In this document: positions 1 through 7,728 of the stretch, piece by piece | Layout of the letters: each line of letters starts with the position of its first letter | Position numbering within the stretch: position 1 is the first letter of the stretch | From: CAYVMN01 sp964452575 | Lineage (GTDB): Bacteria > Desulfobacterota > DSM-4660 > Desulfatiglandales > Desulfatiglandaceae | Reading direction: 5' to 3' | Length of the DNA stretch: 38,728 nt | Assembly (NCBI GenBank): GCA_964452575.1 | Contig: CAYVMN010000012.1 | Location: 1-38,728 of the forward strand | Position numbers and translations under genes: made by a program | The notes under the pieces: model-generated | Seen by the model: the letters and a program-made list of their open reading frames with translations, nothing else | Database searches by the model: none | Told to the model about the DNA's origin: nothing

Positions 1-2
1 GT

Positions 3-8
3 CCTCCT
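3..8 (-). promoter_or_regulatory. Shine-Dalgarno for a gene beyond the left edge
   Basis: The minus strand reads AGGAGG at the extreme left edge, correctly oriented for a minus-strand gene whose start codon would lie just outside the window. The stretch between it and the end of the DUF169-CoaE gene (about 140 bases) has no convincing coding sequence, only a weak short hairpin at 27-41 (GAGGTC/AACCTC). Confidence 0.35.
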
Positions 9-148
9 ATGGGGCTGTTGCGTAACGAGGTTTAAGACCTCACTGCCGTTCTATGGAATGATGCCGTCTTTTACGTCCTTTGGAAAAAAGACCCTCACAG
101 TCCTCTTGCTCCTCAGCATTTTCAAAGCGCAAAATTGTTACGAGGATT

Positions 149-1561
149 TTATGGTGTAGGTTGCTGAAGTCCTTTCAGCGTCTCCCACAGCTCCAGCACC
201 TGCCTCCGCGTTTCCTCAATTGTCTCGTCATTGTGAATGACGTAGTCCGCATAGCCCACCTTTTCGTCGATGGGAAGCTGGGCTTTCAGGATATTGGCTG
301 CCTCCTCATTGCTGATCCCATCCCTCTCAGCCAGACGCTTTACCTGCATCTCGGGCGGGATATAGACCACCAGGACCTTGTGGAAAACATACTGAAGATT
401 CAACTCGATAAGCAATGGCACGACCACCTGGATGATCGATCCGGGGGTCCTCTCCGCTATCTCATTGACCTGTCTGGTCATCTCTTCATTGATGCGTGGA
501 TGAGTAAAACCTTCAAGCCTCTTTCGCTTTTCAAGGTCTGAGAAGACGATTCCCGACAGCCTCTTCCGATCAATAGTTCCGTCTCCCTGGAGCACCTGTT
601 TGCCAAAATAATCCACGATCTCATCAAAGGCGGGCCTGCTCGGCTCTACGACCCGTCTTGCGATAACGTCGAGGTCTACAATGGGCGCCCCCAGTTCCTC
701 CAGCATCTCCGCCACGGTGCTCTTTCCGCTGGCAATCCCACCCGTAACCCCCAGGAGCAGCCGATCGCCCTTTCCCCGAACCTTCTCCAGCTGACGCAGC
801 CCGCCGTAGGACATGGGAAAGGCAGAGGCGAGATCCTGTTCTGCACCCGCATAGCTGATGGGATAGCGGATGCCCCTCCGATAGAGCACCTCCATCCCCT
901 GCAAGGCCTTTTCCATCATGGCGGCCGGGATGGCCATTACCAGGTCCTCATCCCGGGCGTGGCCATAGCGCCGTTCCCCATAGCAGGGAATGGTCAGGGA
1001 GGGTTTACCCGTCAGGTAACACCTGGCAATGGCATCCGAGCAGGATGACTCCCCCACGCAAAAGAACTCCATGACCTCGTAGTCCTCAAACTGTAGGGAG
1101 TTGATCAGAAGCATCATCTGGGCGGGGTTGGCGTATATGAGGACAATGTCCGGCTCAAAGGGATTGTAGACAAGGGGCGCCATGGCAAGCGCCTCATATT
1201 TTCCCAGGGGCAACCGGGGGATAGAGGCCTCATATCTTTTGCCGTCCTCTTTGGTCTTGACCCACACGATACTCCGAAATGTCCCGTCCTTATTGAGTTC
1301 GGGTATATCGCTGAGGCCAATGATGGAAGGGCAGGTGGGATTCATAAAATCATCCAGATCCGCTCCCACGGTCCAGTCGAAGTTCCTGACAAGGGTGATC
1401 AGTTGGCACATTGTGGACTTGTGATTGGGCCTGCGCATAAAGGGGATCTGCTCCAGTTCCTCCTTTTTCTCCAGCATCTTAAAGGCAACTGGAAAGGACG
1501 TCAGACGCATCAATTGCTCCATCCGCCTGATGATCTTTTCCCAGTCGTGCTGCTCTTTCAT
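149..1561 (-). CDS. coaE: DUF169 domain fused to dephospho-CoA kinase
   Basis: A 470-residue protein in two parts. Residues 1 to about 255 resemble DUF169, a family of unknown function, with the Cys-rich stretch FFCVGESSCSDAIARCYL near 166-183. Residues about 266-470 are a complete dephospho-CoA kinase: P-loop GVTGGIASGKST at 271-282, DLDVIAR near 296-302 and the FTHP motif near 352. This enzyme phosphorylates the 3'-OH of dephospho-CoA, the last step of CoA synthesis in the cytosol. Stand-alone CoaE is about 200 residues, so the N-terminal half is an addition. The ATG overlaps the TGA of the upstream PHP gene (ATGA), implying translational coupling. The only methionine near the junction (residue 250) has no Shine-Dalgarno, so separate expression of the kinase is unlikely. 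The kinase call is firm; the role of the DUF169 half is unknown. Confidence 0.88.
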   Translation of the reverse strand: MKEQHDWEKIIRRMEQLMRLTSFPVAFKMLEKKEELEQIPFMRRPNHKSTMCQLITLVRNFDWTVGADLDDFMNPTCPSIIGLSDIPELNKDGTFRSIVWVKTKEDGKRYEASIPRLPLGKYEALAMAPLVYNPFEPDIVLIYANPAQMMLLINSLQFEDYEVMEFFCVGESSCSDAIARCYLTGKPSLTIPCYGERRYGHARDEDLVMAIPAAMMEKALQGMEVLYRRGIRYPISYAGAEQDLASAFPMSYGGLRQLEKVRGKGDRLLLGVTGGIASGKSTVAEMLEELGAPIVDLDVIARRVVEPSRPAFDEIVDYFGKQVLQGDGTIDRKRLSGIVFSDLEKRKRLEGFTHPRINEEMTRQVNEIAERTPGSIIQVVVPLLIELNLQYVFHKVLVVYIPPEMQVKRLAERDGISNEEAANILKAQLPIDEKVGYADYVIHNDETIEETRRQVLELWETLKGLQQPTP

Positions 1562-2733
1562 TTTCCCTTCTCCGCCTCCTGTATCTCTTTCTTGAAGGCA
1601 ACCGGTGTGTATTTGCCACTCTTCAATGCCTCGATCAGGTCCTTTTCATCCTTGATTCTGGTGGCAAAACGGGTCGCATAGACTCCCACCTCAGAGACCT
1701 CATGGGCATCGCTTCCGCCCGTGATCGGCATACCTAAACCCTCGGCCACATCCTTCGCAAACCTGTTTTCCTTTTCCGTCACCTTGCCGTTGAGGACCTC
1801 CATGGCCCCCACATGCCTGAAAAGGGGCCTCTCCATGGCCTTCTCGGGTGTCAGGCCCAGATCTTCCACATTGAAGGTCAGAAATCCCCTAAAGGGGTGT
1901 ACGGCAATGATAAACCCCCCGGCCTCCTGGACCTCTTGGCTCAGATCCTCTAGCCTTATGATGCCCTGGATGTCCCTTTCCAGGCCGAATACCACGGTAT
2001 CCCCCTGGTCGGTGGTAATCTCATTGCCTCTGATTACTAGAAATCCGTGCCCTTGTCTCAGCCCTTCCACCAAAACCGGATCCCAGGCGTGATTGTGATC
2101 GGTCAGACAGATACCGTCAAGACCGATATTTTTGGCCTCTTCAATCACCTGGTCCACCCTGGCGGAGCTGCAGGGCGAGGCTGGATGGGTGTGCACGTGG
2201 AGATCAATGATCATGCCCCCTTGCAACTTATGTTTAGCTGGTTCAGGACCGAAAGTCTTATTATTCGAGGAATCATGTTTTCTGGGGGCATGGGCCAGAG
2301 GCCTTGAGGTTGAACCGGTCTTTGTCTTTCCCGCGAGGAACTCCTGGAAGGTCAATTCCTTGTTCAAGGCCCTTTCATTTTCCCAGCGAACAAGCACGAG
2401 AGCCTCTCTGGCCGAGTGGCAGCACTCAAGGAGAAGGTTGGCATAATGCCTGCACGATTTCCGACCGATGACCTTTCGGACCTTCTGCGAGAACCCCTCA
2501 TCCTCGATCCTGAACCCCACGGCCTCCTCAAGAAAACCGGTGGACCTGGGGCACTCCGGGGTGGTCCAGCGGTTCCACTTTCCGTCGATGGCCACGATCT
2601 GCAGGTCTGAGATACTTATGGAGACATTCATCTCAAGGCTATAGATGTCATCATCTAGGATACCATGAATTCCCAGGGTATCTTGATCCTTCCTTGCAAT
2701 GCTTATCAGCTTGTTTCGTTCGTACTTCAGCAT
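1558..2733 (-). CDS. DUF2889-like domain fused to PHP-family metal phosphoesterase
   Basis: A 391-residue protein. Residues 1 to about 125 resemble the neighbouring DUF2889-type protein (LKYxRN start, VGxRI, LLECCHSA). After a low-complexity linker (about 135-172), residues 174-391 are a PHP domain with the metal-binding motifs DLHVHTH (177-183), TDHNH (211-215), a histidine in IIAVHPFRG and a closing GGSDAHE. PHP domains of this size are usually trinuclear-metal phosphoesterases acting on nucleotides or histidinol phosphate; the substrate here cannot be read from sequence. A methionine at 174 follows a G-rich stretch and could allow separate expression of the PHP part, but its spacing is poor. 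The gene lies between a second DUF2889 gene (29 bases upstream) and coaE (4-base overlap). Confidence 0.75.
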   Translation of the reverse strand: MLKYERNKLISIARKDQDTLGIHGILDDDIYSLEMNVSISISDLQIVAIDGKWNRWTTPECPRSTGFLEEAVGFRIEDEGFSQKVRKVIGRKSCRHYANLLLECCHSAREALVLVRWENERALNKELTFQEFLAGKTKTGSTSRPLAHAPRKHDSSNNKTFGPEPAKHKLQGGMIIDLHVHTHPASPCSSARVDQVIEEAKNIGLDGICLTDHNHAWDPVLVEGLRQGHGFLVIRGNEITTDQGDTVVFGLERDIQGIIRLEDLSQEVQEAGGFIIAVHPFRGFLTFNVEDLGLTPEKAMERPLFRHVGAMEVLNGKVTEKENRFAKDVAEGLGMPITGGSDAHEVSEVGVYATRFATRIKDEKDLIEALKSGKYTPVAFKKEIQEAEKGK

Positions 2734-2762
2734 TTCTTCTGAACTCCTCAGATACGGGCATA

Positions 2763-3266
2763 CTAGTTTGGCGGTTCGATGCCCTCTACCAGGGAACTCC
2801 CCGGCGCAAAGGCGGCACAGCGGTTGTATAATCTGATGTTCTCCCTGACCATCTTACCATAGAACTCCTTTGCCTCTTCTAGCTCCTCGGGTCTGGGGGA
2901 ATTGACCAGCATATCCTTTGTAAAGGAGAGAATAACCCCGTGACAGCACTCCTCTACCATAAAGGCCAACTGCTTACACTCGGTCTCTTCCCCGACAAGG
3001 CCCCTTATGATCTTCAGCACCCCGGAACCGATACGAACACCCACTACCTTTTCAAGCGAAATCTCGGATGTCATACATTCTTCCAGATAACTGCGTTTGA
3101 CTTCTGCCCAGGCCATCATTATTTCCAGGTCCGGCAGCTTGACCACTATCTCAACGAAGGCATCTGTGAGGGTGTCTTGAAGCCTGCAGATGGATCTCAT
3201 AGTCTGGTCATCGAGTTGTTCCACAGAGGTACAACGATTTCTTGAATACTTAAGTATATCAGGCAT
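2763..3266 (-). CDS. DUF2889-type protein of unknown function
   Basis: A 167-residue, probably cytosolic protein with no signal peptide or membrane segment. The middle resembles DUF2889: a beta-rich stretch (VEIVVKLPDLEIMMAWAEV), then a charged helix with one Cys (EECMTSEISLEKVVGVRIGSG), then EETECKQLAFMVEECCHGV. The same order is seen in the N-terminal part of the next gene, so the two are diverged tandem copies. The start has AGGAG nine bases upstream. It is the first gene of the DUF2889, DUF2889-PHP, DUF169-CoaE operon and is divergent from cysC across 188 bases. Function unknown; the conserved Cys residues could bind metal, but this is not shown. Confidence 0.7.
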   Translation of the reverse strand: MPDILKYSRNRCTSVEQLDDQTMRSICRLQDTLTDAFVEIVVKLPDLEIMMAWAEVKRSYLEECMTSEISLEKVVGVRIGSGVLKIIRGLVGEETECKQLAFMVEECCHGVILSFTKDMLVNSPRPEELEEAKEFYGKMVRENIRLYNRCAAFAPGSSLVEGIEPPN

Positions 3267-3319
3267 AAATGCGCGCTCCTGTCTTTGAAGGATTCAAACC
3301 TCCTAATCCTACCCGGTAT

Positions 3320-3348
3320 TCCTAATGCCTTGATAGATCCCTTGTCAA
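3320..3348 (-). promoter_or_regulatory. Candidate sigma-70 promoter for the DUF2889-PHP-coaE operon
   Basis: The minus strand has a perfect -35 TTGACA (3348-3343) and a poor -10 (TTAGGA at 17 bases or TAGGAA at 18). It lies about 60-80 bases before the first gene's start codon, between divergent genes. Confidence 0.35.
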
Positions 3349-3390
3349 GACATCTGCGACCCCATCAACAACATTGACCCCAAAGATCCC

Positions 3391-3417
3391 TTGCAAGGGT
3401 GAAGCAAATTGTATTAG
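3391..3417 (+). promoter_or_regulatory. Weak candidate promoter for cysC
   Basis: TTGCAA (3391-3396) and TATTAG (3412-3417) are 15 bases apart, shorter than ideal. The -35 sits inside the 12-base palindrome CCCTTGCAAGGG (3388-3399), which could be an operator. Position relative to cysC is sensible but the match is modest. Confidence 0.25.
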
Positions 3418-3454
3418 AAAAGGATTTCTTTAAAGACAGATGATGGAGGACGTT

Positions 3455-4066
3455 ATGACAGGACAGAAGGCGACAAACATACACTGGCATCAAGGAGCCA
3501 TTACCCGATCGGACAGGGAGCGCCAAAATGGCCACCGTGCATTTACCATATGGTTTACGGGCCTTTCGGCAGCTGGGAAATCAACGCTGGCCGTTGCCAC
3601 CGAAGAAGCGCTTTATGAGCGAGGCTGCCGTACCTATATCCTTGACGGCGACAACATTCGACATGGACTCAACAAGAACGTGGGGTTCTCCCCGGAAGAT
3701 CGAACAGAGAATATCCGCAGAATAGGAGAAGTAGCGAAACTCTTTCGCGACTGCGGGGTCATTAATATGACCGCCTTTATTTCTCCCTATCGCAAAGATC
3801 GCCAAACGGCCAGAGAGCTTGGGGAGGATGGTGAATTCATTGAAGTCTTCCTGGAATGCCCTGTAGAGATTTGCGAGCAGCGCGACCCCAAGGGCGCCTA
3901 CAAGAAGGCCCGTGAAGGGATCATTAAGGAATTCACCGGAATCAGTGCCCCTTACGAGGCCCCAGAAGACCCGGAGATCCATTTACGGACCGACAAGCTC
4001 TCGGTAGAAGAGTGCGTTCAGTTGATCGTACAATATCTGATAGATCATAAGTACATTTCTGCTTAG
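3455..4066 (+). CDS. cysC: Adenylylsulfate (APS) kinase
   Basis: About 203 residues, normal for CysC. It transfers phosphate from ATP to the 3'-OH of APS to give PAPS, used in assimilatory sulfate reduction or sulfation; dissimilatory sulfate reduction uses APS directly. Visible motifs: P-loop GLSAAGKST (36-44), LDGDNIRHGLN, GFSPEDRTENIRR, the family FISPYRKDR motif and DPKGAYKKAREG. The start at 3455 is preferred because GGAGG ends five bases upstream; in-frame ATGs at 3440 and 3443 lack such a site. It stands alone on the plus strand with no ATP sulfurylase or reductase gene nearby, followed only by a broken receiver fragment. Confidence 0.93.
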   Translation: MTGQKATNIHWHQGAITRSDRERQNGHRAFTIWFTGLSAAGKSTLAVATEEALYERGCRTYILDGDNIRHGLNKNVGFSPEDRTENIRRIGEVAKLFRDCGVINMTAFISPYRKDRQTARELGEDGEFIEVFLECPVEICEQRDPKGAYKKAREGIIKEFTGISAPYEAPEDPEIHLRTDKLSVEECVQLIVQYLIDHKYISA

Positions 4067-4075
4067 GAAAGAGAG

Positions 4076-4228
4076 ATGACAAAAATCTTGATCATCGACG
4101 ATGAAGAGCCTATCCGAGGCATCCTCAAGGCGAGAATTCTGGGGGTTGCGGATGTGGTGGATGCCTGCCTGAGGCCTTTTCGGGAAAAGGGCTTTGGGTT
4201 CGAGGCTTCTGCTCAGCAGGAACGGTAA
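4076..4228 (+). pseudogene. Truncated response-regulator receiver remnant
   Basis: An open frame of 50 codons begins MTKILIIDDEEPIRGILKAR, the typical first strand and acidic pair of a receiver domain. It then loses all similarity and stops: the phosphorylatable Asp, the Thr/Ser and the Lys positions are absent. No continuation is seen in the other plus-strand frames up to the convergent RsbW-like gene. It has a purine-rich ribosome site and sits 9 bases after the cysC stop. Most likely the relic of a regulator lost by deletion; a functional short peptide is possible but unsupported. Confidence 0.6.
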
Positions 4229-4294
4229 TCGGGCAAAGGATAGGCCTTTTGAGTTGGGTTGGAGGGGTGGTCTCTTCTGGAGGAGGAAATCGGG

Positions 4295-4720
4295 CTAATC
4301 GGCCTTTCTCTTGCAGAAGGTCAATATATTCTCGCCCCCTTGTCTCTGATATCGAATCCCGTCAACCATCCGGCGTACAAGGAATAGCCCTAGGCCTCCC
4401 ACCTTCCTCTCATCCAGGCCAAGAGAGACGTCCGGTTGATCCACCTCGAGCGGGTTAAAGGGGACGCCTGTATCGATTATCTGGACAAGCAAGGCACCAT
4501 CTTCTTCAGAATCGCAGATGACTCTGATATCTCCCTTTTCTTCTGGATAGGCGTAACTCATAATGTTGGTCAGTATCTCATCTGCGGCCAATTCGATCTG
4601 TTGACGTTTTCTCTTGTCAAAACCCTTTCTAAGGGCGTAATCAAGGATGAAGTTTTTTAGCCCGTGCAAGTATTGGAGATCTGCAGGAAGCCTGAGATGG
4701 TCTTGTCTGGGAGTAGACAA
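4295..4720 (-). CDS. RsbW-like serine kinase / anti-sigma-type HATPase
   Basis: A 141-residue GHKL ATPase of the RsbW/SpoIIAB size class, which phosphorylates a STAS-domain partner and usually sequesters a sigma factor or another effector. The N box is ELAADEILTNIMSYAY, followed by IDTGVPFNP (G1) and KVGGLGLFLVRRMVD (G2). No Met codon exists near the N-terminus; the frame begins at TTG, with AAGGA nine bases upstream, overlapping the end of the STAS gene. The partner STAS gene ends four bases upstream. No sigma factor or PP2C phosphatase gene is present in the window, so the effector is unknown. Confidence 0.82.
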   Translation of the reverse strand: MSTPRQDHLRLPADLQYLHGLKNFILDYALRKGFDKRKRQQIELAADEILTNIMSYAYPEEKGDIRVICDSEEDGALLVQIIDTGVPFNPLEVDQPDVSLGLDERKVGGLGLFLVRRMVDGIRYQRQGGENILTFCKRKAD

Positions 4721-4723
4721 TTT

Positions 4724-5056
4724 CTACATTCCTTTCATTGCCTCTTTTGGGGAGCTGTAGATATTAAATATGGTGCTGAACCCCGAGACCTCAAAGATCT
4801 CTTTCACCATTTCCTGAAGCCCGCACAGGACCAGACTACCATTTCTTGTTTTCAGCTTCTTGGCGAGGGTCAGCATACTGCGCAACCCTGCGCTGCTAAT
4901 GTAATCGAGCCCGGAAAGATCAAGAATCAGGCAGGTCTCTCCCTTATCTATCTGCCCTTCCACTTCAGCATCAAAATCAGGCGATGAAACGGCATCCATC
5001 CTCCCTGTGATAGACACCACCAATGCCTTTTCTTCTTTCCTGATGTTGACTTCCAT
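4724..5056 (-). CDS. STAS-domain anti-sigma factor antagonist
   Basis: A 110-residue single STAS domain, the usual length for SpoIIAA/RsbV proteins. The core motif ILDLSGLDYISSAGLRSML carries the likely phosphorylated serine (Ser54 or Ser55). In the known partner-switch, the unphosphorylated form binds the RsbW-type kinase and frees its target. The ATG lies one base after the TGA of the upstream sugar dehydrogenase and the stop is four bases before the kinase gene, so the three are probably made from one coupled transcript. Confidence 0.88.
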   Translation of the reverse strand: MEVNIRKEEKALVVSITGRMDAVSSPDFDAEVEGQIDKGETCLILDLSGLDYISSAGLRSMLTLAKKLKTRNGSLVLCGLQEMVKEIFEVSGFSTIFNIYSSPKEAMKGM

Positions 5057-5057
5057 T

Positions 5058-6704
5058 TCAGCTTACCCCCATCTTCCTTTTTCTCACCCTATCCTTTATC
5101 CTGTTTATGTGGCCTCTTCCCAGGCCCTTGACCTCGCAGCCCAGCTCAAAATAGCGCTCTATTTTGGTGTCATCCAGGACCCCAAAGCAGTCCACGACCG
5201 CCAAGGGTCCTCCCGACATCCTCAGCACGTCATCCGGTTCAAGATCCAGATAGGGTCGATGCCTGACCGCAAAGACCACCACCTCGGAGCCTTTGAGGGC
5301 CTCTTCCAGGTCCGGTGTCATGGAGAACTCATTTAGATGTTCTTGGTTCCTGAAAAAGCGAGACCAGCTCTCCCCCACCGCCGGATAGGAATCCTGTTTT
5401 TCGAGTTCCCACCAGTGCTCCACATAGGGGTCGTGGACCTTGATTTCGGCACCCATTTCGGTCAGTTTCCGGACAATAATCTCTGAACCGCTGTAACGGG
5501 TATCCCCTACGTCTTCGCGGTATGAGGCCCCGAGAATGGTGATCTGTGAGGCAGCTACGATCCGACCCATGTTCCTGAGGGCATCTCTCACGAGCTGGGC
5601 CGCGTGCAAGCCCCTTGTATCATTAATATTGATGGCGCTAGGGGTAATTTGGAAGATATCCTTCTCAAACCCCATCAGATGCTTGTAGGCCCAGAGCCCA
5701 AGCCCCCCATCCTTTGGCAGGCAATATCCTCCTATTCCGGGGCCAGGGAACATTATATTATTGTGAGTGGGCCTGACCTTAATGGCCTCTATTACCTTGA
5801 TGATGTCAACACCATTGGTCTCTGCAAACAGGCTCCACTCATTCAGAAATGCCAGGATGGTGGCCCTGTAACTGTTTTCCACTATCTTACAGGTCTCGCT
5901 CTCGATGGGCCTTTCAAGGACGGTTAGCGGGTAGTCACTGACGTTAATAATATCAGACAAGAACCGGACGACCCTTTCCCTGCTCTCCTGGTTGATGCCA
6001 CTACAGACCCGCCAGAACTCTCTGACAGAGCGCACGTAATCCTTTCCTGGCATTACCCTTTCAAAGCTGTGTGCCAGGATTGGTTCCTTCTGAATATTCC
6101 GGGCCTTAAAGGCCTTCTTGATCAGGGGATAGGCCACATACTCGGTGGTCCCTGGGGGCACGGTGGTCTCGATCAATACCAGGCACTCAGGTGAGATCTT
6201 CTCCCCGATTATCTCGAGGCTCTTTTCGAGAGCCAGTATCTCTGCATGGCCGGTTTTCAGATTACCGAGTTCCTGTTTGACAAAGTCGCACTGTACGTCC
6301 ACCACTACCACGTCCGCCAGCCTTAAGGCCTCATAGGTGAAGGTGGCAGTAAGGGTCTCTTTTTCTCTCACGCAACGCCTGATCATAGGGGCAACTTCAG
6401 GGTCTTCTGCCCTGATGGGTGATATACCACGGTTGAGCATAGGGATCTTCCAGAAGCTTCTAGTGCTCGGCCTCTGCATCCCGATTACAAACTTGTTGGG
6501 CCTACCCGATTTCTTATCCAGTGAATCGGCTACCACGGCGGCCATAATGGCGCCCACAAATCCCAACCCCATGACAACAACTATCTCAAGGCCTTGTTCC
6601 CGCCGGGATTCAACCATCGCCTCCAGTCGGGCCAATTCCTTTCGGTAATCTTCCTCCGAAGGGATCTTAAATCTCTCCCCATCGGGACTGACTGAGAATT
6701 CCAT
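5058..6704 (-). CDS. Nucleotide-sugar dehydrogenase (UDP-sugar 6-dehydrogenase family)
   Basis: About 548 residues from the chosen start. The Rossmann motif GLGFVG is at 46-51, TTVPPGTTE near 180-188, and the catalytic Cys328 is in GPGIGGYCLPKD. The C-terminal domain has DTRYSGSE and VHDPYVEHWW. Family members oxidise UDP-glucose or UDP-ManNAc-type sugars to uronates with two NAD+, for surface polysaccharide. It is longer than the usual 430 residues, with an N-terminal extension of about 40 residues and an extra stretch before the last motif. The ATG at 6704 has GGAGG 11 bases upstream; more upstream ATGs at 6722 and 6788 lack a site. No glycosyltransferase genes lie nearby. The exact sugar cannot be assigned. 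Confidence 0.88.
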   Translation of the reverse strand: MEFSVSPDGERFKIPSEEDYRKELARLEAMVESRREQGLEIVVVMGLGFVGAIMAAVVADSLDKKSGRPNKFVIGMQRPSTRSFWKIPMLNRGISPIRAEDPEVAPMIRRCVREKETLTATFTYEALRLADVVVVDVQCDFVKQELGNLKTGHAEILALEKSLEIIGEKISPECLVLIETTVPPGTTEYVAYPLIKKAFKARNIQKEPILAHSFERVMPGKDYVRSVREFWRVCSGINQESRERVVRFLSDIINVSDYPLTVLERPIESETCKIVENSYRATILAFLNEWSLFAETNGVDIIKVIEAIKVRPTHNNIMFPGPGIGGYCLPKDGGLGLWAYKHLMGFEKDIFQITPSAININDTRGLHAAQLVRDALRNMGRIVAASQITILGASYREDVGDTRYSGSEIIVRKLTEMGAEIKVHDPYVEHWWELEKQDSYPAVGESWSRFFRNQEHLNEFSMTPDLEEALKGSEVVVFAVRHRPYLDLEPDDVLRMSGGPLAVVDCFGVLDDTKIERYFELGCEVKGLGRGHINRIKDRVRKRKMGVS

Positions 6705-6797
6705 TGGATGAGCCGCCTCCATCAGAACGACTAATACTACGGTTACCCACTTATGGATGGTAGAATGCTTTGCATTTCTGGTTTGCAAAGTAAAGGC

Positions 6798-6826
6798 AAA
6801 TTAATGGAAAGGGGCCGGCATGTCAA
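6798..6826 (-). promoter_or_regulatory. Sigma-70 promoter for the dehydrogenase-STAS-kinase operon
   Basis: The minus strand reads TTGACA, a 17-base spacer, then TAATTT, giving a predicted start near 6791, about 87 bases before the dehydrogenase ATG. The same hexamer pair and spacing occur at 28413-28441. Confidence 0.5.
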
Positions 6827-6878
6827 GTTGAAGGGACTTGGAGGCACCTGAGATTTAGTGCGTTGGGTGTGACTCCTT

Positions 6879-7547
6879 CTATTCTGAAAGGTGCTTCTTT
6901 GCGAGGATCCGACCCGCATCTGTAAGGAAGGACTTTTCCAATACCCGTTTCAACTCCCCCTGGGGTATGGGTGCCTGCTTGTTTCTCTGTTCCAGATCTG
7001 CCATCAAACGGCCATCGTGTACTACCTTGAAGTTCAGGGTATCAGCCGATCCCGGATTATGGAGGCGATCAATAAGGTCGCATACCTCTTGGATTAAGGC
7101 CTCAGAGGCATCCATCTTTTTGAGGATTTCCTTCGCCTTCTCGGACCCTAACCCGTGGAGATAGGCCGCCGTTATCACAGGGCCCAGGTCCCCGCCTTCT
7201 TCTTTACCAATTGCTTCTGCATACCTGGCCACTCGGGCTGCATGGCCTATCTGTCCGAAGTCTTTCTTGAAATGACGCTTCATTTCTATGGCCACCCTCT
7301 CCTTAAAGAGATCCTCTTTTTGGGCCAATAGTTCCGGAGAGAGGGACCCCAGGCACTGCTCTGCATATTTGCAGTAAGAGGCGCAGCCAAAATCCATTTC
7401 AGGATTCACCAACCGATGGCCGCACCCCTTGCAAAGCCTTGTTGTATCATCCTTGAAGAACTCTACCTCATTTCCACAGTTGGGGCATTTTGCCTCAAAA
7501 ATGGCACCTGGTTTCCAATATCGGCTGTCCTGGCCTGGGCATCTCAC
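6879..7547 (-). CDS. Zinc-ribbon plus HD-domain protein (HDIG-like)
   Basis: A 222-residue protein. The N-terminus is a double-CxxC zinc ribbon (CPNCG near 21-25, CKGCG near 38-42), followed by a further Cys cluster (FGCASYCKYAEQC) and then a helical domain with HAARVARYAEAIGK and AAYLHGLG. This resembles a degenerate HD phosphohydrolase fold, because the usual HD pair is reduced to LHGLG. Such proteins occur in anaerobic deltaproteobacteria; their substrate is not known. The start is GTG, supported by AGGAGGT seven bases upstream. A perfect FNR-type palindrome lies 74-93 bases upstream, suggesting control by a CRP/FNR-family regulator. Confidence 0.65.
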   Translation of the reverse strand: MRCPGQDSRYWKPGAIFEAKCPNCGNEVEFFKDDTTRLCKGCGHRLVNPEMDFGCASYCKYAEQCLGSLSPELLAQKEDLFKERVAIEMKRHFKKDFGQIGHAARVARYAEAIGKEEGGDLGPVITAAYLHGLGSEKAKEILKKMDASEALIQEVCDLIDRLHNPGSADTLNFKVVHDGRLMADLEQRNKQAPIPQGELKRVLEKSFLTDAGRILAKKHLSE

Positions 7548-7620
7548 GGCACTGACCTCCTGACTCGATTCACTTCGCTCAGATTCCTGACACCTATCCT
7601 AGCAAAAGACCCAGCCCTTT

Positions 7621-7640
7621 GCCTTGACTTAAGTCAAGGC
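7621..7640. promoter_or_regulatory. Perfect 20-bp palindrome, candidate FNR/CRP-family operator
   Basis: GCCTTGACTTAAGTCAAGGC is its own reverse complement and contains TTGAC-N4-GTCAA, the layout of FNR-family sites. Taking TAGGAT (7601-7596, minus strand) as the -10, the palindrome centre falls at -41.5, the class II activator position, and no -35 box is present. It lies between the copA 3' end and the HD-protein gene. Confidence 0.5.
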
Positions 7641-7728
7641 ACTGCAAGGACTCCTTTTATCCATTCACTGGTCATTCCGTTGTGCCCTGGTATTCCTCAC
7701 CGACCGTGCAGCAACCTGGCGCGAACGG

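Noticed and set aside
4174..4189. CCTTTT/AAAAGG hairpin in the receiver remnant
   Set aside because: A 6-bp stem with no T-run after it; not convincing as a terminator.
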